64,000 nucleotides of DNA from assembly GCA_018894105.1 (NCBI GenBank), contig CM032127.1, forward strand, positions 8,107,395 to 8,171,394, given 5' to 3'. The DNA is from Jacaranda mimosifolia. Its lineage: Eukaryota; Streptophyta; Magnoliopsida; Lamiales; Bignoniaceae. The notes beneath the pieces are model-generated. The model saw only the letters and a list, made by a program, of their open reading frames with translations, was not told the DNA's origin and did not search any database. The position numbers and the translations under genes are program-made. This document shows positions 58,138-64,000 of this stretch, piece after piece. Position 1 is the stretch's first letter. Each line of letters begins with the position of its first letter.

Positions 58138-59208
58138 ATTATTGACTTATATGAGTGTTTTTTATTGATTAATGAAATTATGGTGTCTTTTTACATTTCT
58201 ATGTTAATGTATTGGGTCTATGATATGTACGAATGTCACCAGGCTTTGATTGACTCACTCAATCGTCCTGGCGCTTTGATAGCGAAGAAGATGAGACTTA
58301 TAGATCATGTATATATTGTTAAAATGTATATGAATGACTGCCTTCATATTTTGAAAAAATAAGGAAGGTTAAAATATAACTTAAAGTTGCCTTAGCTTGG
58401 AGGCTAAGATGAAATCATATTTGATTGATTATGACAGTATGTCCAACTTCATAAAAACTTATTTGTAGCCGAATGTGTGAAATACTGGAAGGCATTTTAG
58501 GAATGATTGTCTCGTGTTGTGCAAATTAGGCTCTTGAATAGCAACTGGACTAAGGTTTGTATGATGTTAAAAGTGTGACATGCCTAAAATTGAGTGGGAG
58601 CTCCATCATAGCATGTATTCATATTACATGGGCTATGCGATAGCCTCTAAGGAGAGTGATTGAATGGGTCCCTGTGTCGTCACTGTGTAAACCTTTATTG
58701 CTACACCATTTGGGACTCTGGACCATGTCATGAAGTGTAAGTTTGATGACACTACTTTAGCATGCCTCTAATGGCTATGATTAATTCGGTCTGTCAAAGC
58801 ATGACTAAGAAAGTTGTCAACACAAAGCAAAGAAAGCTGTCAACACCAAGCAAATTGGCATGAGGTGCTGAGGAAAAACTAAGGTTGGTAACACACTCTT
58901 GTTCCATGGCTCATAGGCCAGCCGACTAAGTCAAAAGTGTTTGACATAGTTATGAGCATAGATATATAGTGGAAATAGTCAAGCATGCTCTACTTGATAC
59001 TGAGGGATCAGAGATGCTTGATCTACTACGACCACATAGTTTGGGGTACTTAGAGAGTTTTGAGTTGTAGGGTTATATTACTTTGGTGGTGGTTTAATAT
59101 AACTTTCCTCACTTGATTTCTTCTCACTTGGTCGCACGTCTTATTCCCTGTATGAAAGAAAGTACGTGAAAGTTTATGAATTCGATGACATTGACTCAAA
59201 TATGTATG

Positions 59209-59217
59209 AGTGGGAGA
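59209..59217 (+). other. Polypurine tract of the copia element
   Basis: GAGTGGGAGA lies immediately before the 3' LTR start TGTTAAG, the expected place for plus-strand priming. Confidence 0.75.
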
Positions 59218-59802
59218 TGTTAAGAATTTGGTCGAATTTTGAACTCTTGACCCAATAAGACATCCATATTTGAATTAAATCTTATCTACATCTATAAGGA
59301 ATAGTAGTTTTGTTGGATTAAAACTCTTCCTTGTGAAGGGATGTAGATAGATAATTCTCATTCATATCTAGAAAGATATCTCTCTCTTATGTGGGATAGA
59401 CATTGCCTAATTCTCCTAGTTGGATTGGACTCTTGAAAGGTCACCTATAAATAGGCCCTCTTACTAAAAGTCTAATACACACAACTTGAGCATTCACTCA
59501 TAAAGAATTCTCTCAAATTCATAGTTAATTTTCTAAGTCTTTCTTGGGGTATTATCAAATAGTCCTAAGGGCTTAAGGTGTGTAAGCTTGTGGAAGCTCT
59601 GGTAGCAACCCTTCGAGGTGAGAAGAAGAAACTGAAAGAAGGTCTTTCGAGTTTAATGAGTGTGGAGTTTATACGCATTCAAGGCTTGTAAACAAGCTCC
59701 GATCTAGGATGGTATTCATAAGTCTTCCAATAATCAAAAGGTAATACTGGACCATCCTATTTGATATCATAAATTATATGCTTAAATCATAATTTTCGAA
59801 CA
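59218..59802 (+). repeat. 3' LTR of the copia element
   Basis: Direct repeat of 52,687-53,272 with scattered differences (for example CACCTATAAATAGG here and CACTTGTAAACAAG in the 5' copy). That site is the likely TATA box of the LTR, intact only in the 3' copy. Confidence 0.88.
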
Positions 59803-62574
59803 TAAAGAAATAAACTGGATTCAACATAAAAATCTATCTTTGCATTATTACGTTTGGACTTTACATGCTCGACTAGAGGAAGCATTTTCTCTTCGATACT
59901 CTGTTGGTTTTGTCGATGTGGTTTGTTTGTTATGGTGGAGTTTGATCTGCATTAGAGATCTGCAGAAGGCTATTGTAGGAAATACTGCTGCCTGAGACTA
60001 TCAGTTTGGTTATATCTTTACTTTTCCTTTTTTCTCTGAGCAATACTTTTTCTAATTGACATGCAAGTTCATAGAAATTTTATGACATTATGAAGCAATT
60101 GCTTTTTGAATAAATGATAGATTTGTGAATTTTCTTTCTTGGTTAACTGAAGAATTGTGGAATTTCTATGATATGAATCCAGTGGTTGAATTCAAATACA
60201 AAAAAGAATAATAGGATAACAATAGTGAATATATTTTTGAAACTGTATAGTCAGAATATTTATAGAATGTTATTAAAATAAAATTTTACGAATCGTTCTA
60301 TGTGTAAAATTGAGATATTGCCACGTGTTTTAATTGGTCACCTATAATTTTAACGACATTAATTATCACCCGACCCAAATTTTTAACATTGTTTATGCTA
60401 ATTTTACCATATCAGTTTGGTCGGTGATTATGAGAAGTGGCAAGAACTATAGGATATCATTAGTCAGTTCTAATAAAAAAATTTATATTCTATTTCGTAT
60501 CATAATTAAACATCAAGTGTGTGTATATATATATATATATTTATTTAATAAATCTATGTTTGGTGAATTACACACATTTACGTACATTCATTTCTTAAGT
60601 GAAATATAAATTAAGCATCATTTGAAATAGAAGTTGGAAAATGAACATTAATTATATATAATTGCTTTTGATGAAGTTGTAGATATGGATTGATATTGCA
60701 GTTGAAAGTAAACAACAAAGTATTCAGCTTTTATATTATAATGAGAAACTTGTGTCGAAATAATTCAACTTTTCAATTCATTTTGTGTTCTACGTATTTG
60801 GGAGAACTTATATGATACTATTACCCATAGTATGAAAGGAAGTATTTTTTTTCTTTTTTTTTTCTCATCAAATTGTTAAATTTTTTATTATTTCACATTT
60901 GACTATTTCATTCTGTCAAAGTATATGGCTTTCTTCTGCGTGATTATTGGTGTTGGTTATCGCATGAAGTTTATCATTCCACCAGATTGAATTCTTGATC
61001 AAATCCGTAATCTTTTTTAGTAATTTTTTTTTTTTTCTTTTTTAGCCCCTAACAAAGGTGCACTGCCATAAAAGTAATGCATTTTACATAAGGATAAATT
61101 TGATTATAATGTGTCTAGCTCCATTGATATCCAGTGGTAGAAGCAATAATTCTCTACAATACTGAAATAACATATTCAAATATTTTATACTTGGTAAGAT
61201 ATTATTGAATTTGTGAAAAATTGAAAGAAGCTATTTAATTGACAACACATGCAGTACTGATATTGTCAAAGTCTTGTCTTAGACTGCTCATTTTTTGTCT
61301 TTCTTAAATTAATCATTTTGGCACGTCATTCTTATAGTAGGTTATTTTGGGAGCATGGCTGAGGAGAGGGGAGTCATGTACAAAAAGATGAGAAAAATTT
61401 ACAAAGGGGTATATGTAACTTCAAACCACTAAATAAAAATTATTTTTCACAATGCTGACTTATGGACGTATGAAGGATCCAAACTTCTTTACTAGAGCTC
61501 TTGCTTGTGAGGGCGCTTACCTTTGACGCGCGAAAAATAAAAAATAAAAAAGACTTTCTCTGTAGAATGAACTAGTTAGACATGTTCAAGCAATTCTATC
61601 CTTAAAAAGGTAGTTAGAGGACAAGATAGCAACCCATATCACTATCGCCATTCATAGTGAGTGATCTAAGATCTAAGTTTATCTATTAATCTAACTTGGA
61701 CTTCTAGCAGTGACTCTGTTTCAATTCTATTTGCCAGATCTCTTTATCTACTTAGTTCATTGTAAAAGCCTTTATGACTGTGTATGACTTAACTGATGAG
61801 TTATCAGTTTTGGAATTAGTGAGTTATGAGCCTACTTTCTCAATCTACAATCTACCGTGGAAGGATTTTTTTTCAAGCTAATGAGCTACTAGTAAGTCAA
61901 TTAGAGAACTTGAATTGAAATGAAAAGTTAGATGTCTACTATAGATATGAATTTAGGATTATCACTCCAAGATTTCAATATTTTCTGTAGCACTTTTAAA
62001 ATCAATAAGCTTCTGGTACTTAAATGGGAGAAAAAGATACAAGATTGATTGTACATGCGTGCCACATAATCAAATGAGTTTATAAGCAATTGCTTGCTTC
62101 TTTGTATGTTGCACACTAATGTATCTTACAAGTTTTTACCTATTTCTATAATTAAGATATTTTTACAACTTATAAAATATTGATCTCAATTTTAAAATAA
62201 GTTTTTATTTTACAAATTTTATAATTCATAACATCTTATTTTTGAGTTTTATAAGTGTCAACCTTACGATTCAACTAAGCATTCTCCCCATATGAAAACA
62301 ATGATGATACAATTGTTGTAAAATAAGCATTAATAAATTGTTGGATAAATATGACCAAGAAGTATGATGCCAATTGCCAATGAGATTAATTAAAAAGGAG
62401 TAGTATACTAAAGTTCTGGTATTAAGAAATAATTTCAAATCATCTAATCTTGCTAGGGTTTTTATTTCTGTCAGACAGTTCAGTTAGAGTTTTAATTATT
62501 TTGTTAGTTAGTTGCCCGTAGTTGCTTTTCATTTAAAGAGTTTCTATCAAGTTTTTCTCTTTTCTAGCCACTTG

Positions 62575-62582
62575 TATATAAA
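62575..62582 (+). promoter_or_regulatory. Possible TATA box of gene copy 3
   Basis: TATATAAA lies about 70-100 bases upstream of the recognisable coding sequence of copy 3. It does not align with the box of copy 2, so copy 3 may use another core promoter. Confidence 0.3.
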
Positions 62583-62639
62583 CATTGCACAGCTCTCGAG
62601 AAATAGAATCAAAGTCTTTTCTTCTTCCTTAGTTTTCTC

Positions 62640-63162
62640 TCGATCTTCCGCCTCAATAACCAGCACGGCAAATGAAACAAACCAGCTCGGAGGAAGCCGA
62701 AACAATGCGGCGGTGCAGACGGCAGAGGCAGAAACATTCAATGATTTAAGCACAGCAATTCGAAGAAAAAAGGAGATTTTTGGGATTGAATTCTGGCTAG
62801 CAAATTACCACTTACTTTTTCAAGGATTGATTCTCTATGCTATGCACACCGATTCACTTTAATGCGAAATTTTCTGGATTCTTTTTTCTCTGCCGGTCAG
62901 TGGCATGATTTTCAATTTTGGTGCATTACTCATTGTGGCGCACATGTATAAGAGGTCCTCGGACATCCTGGAGGATAAAAAGTTGCGTCTCTATCAGTAT
63001 CTGTACCCGAATACGTACCGGATGATGCAGAAGGAGCACAAGAAAGAGAAAGGACTTGGAACAGCAGTTTTCGTGTCTATAATGCTTGTCTTTCCAATTA
63101 TCTCCATCTTCATTCTGTTTGTTGCTTGGAAAATTCCATGCTATCGCAGCCAGCTAGCTTAA
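62640..63162 (+). pseudogene. 3-TM membrane-protein family, copy 3 (one in-frame stop, no start codon seen)
   Basis: One frame carries the whole conserved part: TANETNQLGGSRNN, LSTAIRRKKEIFGIEFWLANYHLLFQGLILYAMHTDSL (TM1), TAA at 62,860-62,862, then CEIFWILFSLPVSGMIFNFGALLIVAHMYKRSS (TM2). It continues YQYLYPNTYRMMQKEHKKEKG and GTAVFVSIMLVFPIISIFILFVAWKIPC (TM3), ending RSQLA. The TAA replaces the Lys of the SLKC motif (one-base change from AAA). No ATG lies in this frame upstream of TM1; the first downstream ATG (62,672) is out of frame. There are no indels elsewhere, so this copy decayed later or is read through, spliced to an upstream exon, or under different constraint. The family is unrecognised. 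Confidence 0.7.
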
Positions 63163-64000
63163 ATTCCTTCTGGGTGCAACTCATCTCAGGCAGGTTTCTG
63201 TTTCGATCTAAAAGTCTGTTATATGTTGCACCTTTTCCACGTTTACTTTTATTTTTCTCGATTATCAGTGTTGTTTCTGTTTTTGTTAAAGAAATAAATT
63301 GGATCAGTGTAAAATCTACCTCTACAGTATTATGTTTGGACTTTACATGCTCGATTGGTGGGAGCATTTTCTGTTTAATACTTTGGTGGTTTTGTTATTC
63401 TGTGTCTGCATACTCCGCTCGAGAGTTCATAATGGATTGATGATGAAAATACTTTATTGAAATAGAATAAAGAATGTAGCAGTTCGGTACTTCAATACAG
63501 AAGGAAGCTGTTTGTAATCGAACAGGCCGATCTTCACTATTATGATTGGGCCAAGTTGAGAATGCTAAATGGGTCAAAAGCCCAAGCACTTGCCCTTGCT
63601 GCGATTCTTTCTAAACAGAGAAAATTGTAATATTCGTGATTGAACCTAAAAAATATTGCTTGAATTCTCCTTTAAAAATATTATAATAATAAGATTAAAA
63701 TAGTACTTTTTATAAAATTTACTAATCCATTATATACTTACAAAAATCGCCCAACAATGCCCACAAATACTTATAACAATTGTACCTTCAACTCCACACA
63801 ATTTGATCCTTTATTTGAATATCAGAAGTATCATATTATTTAAATGTTCAAAAAGTATTTATACACACGAAATCGCATATAACAACTGTGAGTAAATACT
63901 AAGTGAACACATCTAAAATAGAAAATATCCAAAAAGATAAAGGTAAAATCAGCACAACAATTATCAATGGTATTCCACCTAGCTAACACCACTGGTCTCG
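63163..64000. other. 3' flank of copy 3 and intergenic end of the window
   Basis: To about 63,400 it is the duplicated 3' flank (AAAGTCTGTTATATGTTGCACCTTTT, shared with copies 1 and 2). Beyond that no coding frame with recognisable homology and no clear repeat is seen. Confidence 0.5.

Larger units (their letters stand above)
52687..59802 (+). mobile_element. Ty1/copia LTR retrotransposon, degenerate, 7.1 kb
   Basis: The LTRs are 52,687-53,272 and 59,218-59,802 (about 586 bp) and end in ACA. The 3' copy starts TGTTAAGAA; the 5' copy has decayed to CGTTAAGAA. The flanks CAAAG (52,682-52,686) and TAAAG (59,803-59,807) are a 5-bp duplication with one mismatch. Copies 1 and 3 of the array show the uninterrupted host sequence (AAACAAAGAAATAAATTGGA in copy 1). 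Gag, protease, integrase, reverse transcriptase and RNase H follow in the copia order. Confidence 0.9.
42000..61010. repeat. Duplicated segment 2 of the membrane-protein array, with three insertions
   Basis: It is collinear with segment 1 from GATACAAGATTTATTGTACA (about 42,000) through the gene to TATCATTCCACCAGATTGAATTCTTGAT (about 60,998). It is interrupted by a PIF/Harbinger element (42,623-51,023), a Tourist MITE (51,204-51,536) and a copia element (52,687-59,802). Without these it would be about 3.2 kb. Confidence 0.8.
61965..63400. repeat. Duplicated segment 3 of the membrane-protein array
   Basis: It starts with the AATCAATAAGCTTCTGG and AAGATACAAGATTGATTGTACA blocks shared with segments 1 and 2. 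It continues through gene copy 3 and the 3' flank (TATGTTTGGACTTTACATGCTCGA, shared with 59,850). It is more diverged than segments 1 and 2 are from each other and lacks insertions. Confidence 0.7.

Noticed and set aside
62547..62753. Minus-strand frame over gene copy 3
   Set aside because: Overlaps the conserved plus-strand frame of the membrane-protein family and has no motif.
1..64000. CRISPR arrays, bacterial operons, ribosomal RNA or tRNA genes
   Set aside because: The window is plant nuclear DNA; repeats are transposon-derived or tandem, and I saw no rRNA block or convincing tRNA cloverleaf.

Overview
The window is nuclear DNA of a flowering plant, most likely a dicot. It is strongly AT-rich, with microsatellites and long stretches without genes. 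It carries a plant-type flotillin with GT-AG splice sites, and several plant transposon families: Ty3/gypsy with a tRNA-Asp-type primer site, Ty1/copia, Mutator-like (MULE), PIF/Harbinger, Tourist, hAT-like, CACTA and Helitron. No host gene lying wholly inside the window looks intact. The only clean host coding sequence is the last exon of a gene that enters from the left (1-189).

Left part (1-10.3 kb): that 3' exon, then a flotillin pseudogene on the minus strand (1,909-10,138). It has two exons split by a 6.9 kb intron full of transposon debris, two stop codons in the flotillin reading frame and several frameshifts. Middle part (10.3-24 kb): a repeat-rich intergenic region. A module of about 0.5-1.2 kb recurs near 10.87, 14.37, 21.27 and (further right) 40.95 kb. 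One copy is split by a hAT-like element with an 8-bp target duplication. There are also a long-TIR non-autonomous MULE, a CACTA end, Tourist-like MITEs and a diverged fragment of the membrane-protein family described below.

24.07-30.36 kb: one complete non-autonomous Ty3-type LTR retrotransposon with a perfect 5-bp target duplication. It encodes gag and a retropepsin domain but no reverse transcriptase or integrase.

Right part (31.3-63.4 kb): three tandemly duplicated segments. Each carries one copy of a small, unrecognised membrane-protein gene family with three predicted transmembrane segments and an acidic, Asn-rich N-terminal repeat. Segment 1 was split by a 6.2 kb MULE. Segment 2 received an 8.4 kb PIF/Harbinger element, a 333-bp Tourist MITE and a 7.1 kb Ty1/copia element. 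Segment 3 has a clean frame apart from one internal stop and a missing start codon. Because the segments are paralogous, each serves as the empty site for the insertions in the others, so element ends and target duplications can be read directly. The MULE and the Harbinger element both carry extra cargo: a GRF-type zinc finger protein with a C-terminal membrane segment and, in the Harbinger element, a second Myb/SANT-like gene.

All functional assignments come from reading translated motifs by eye; no database search was possible.
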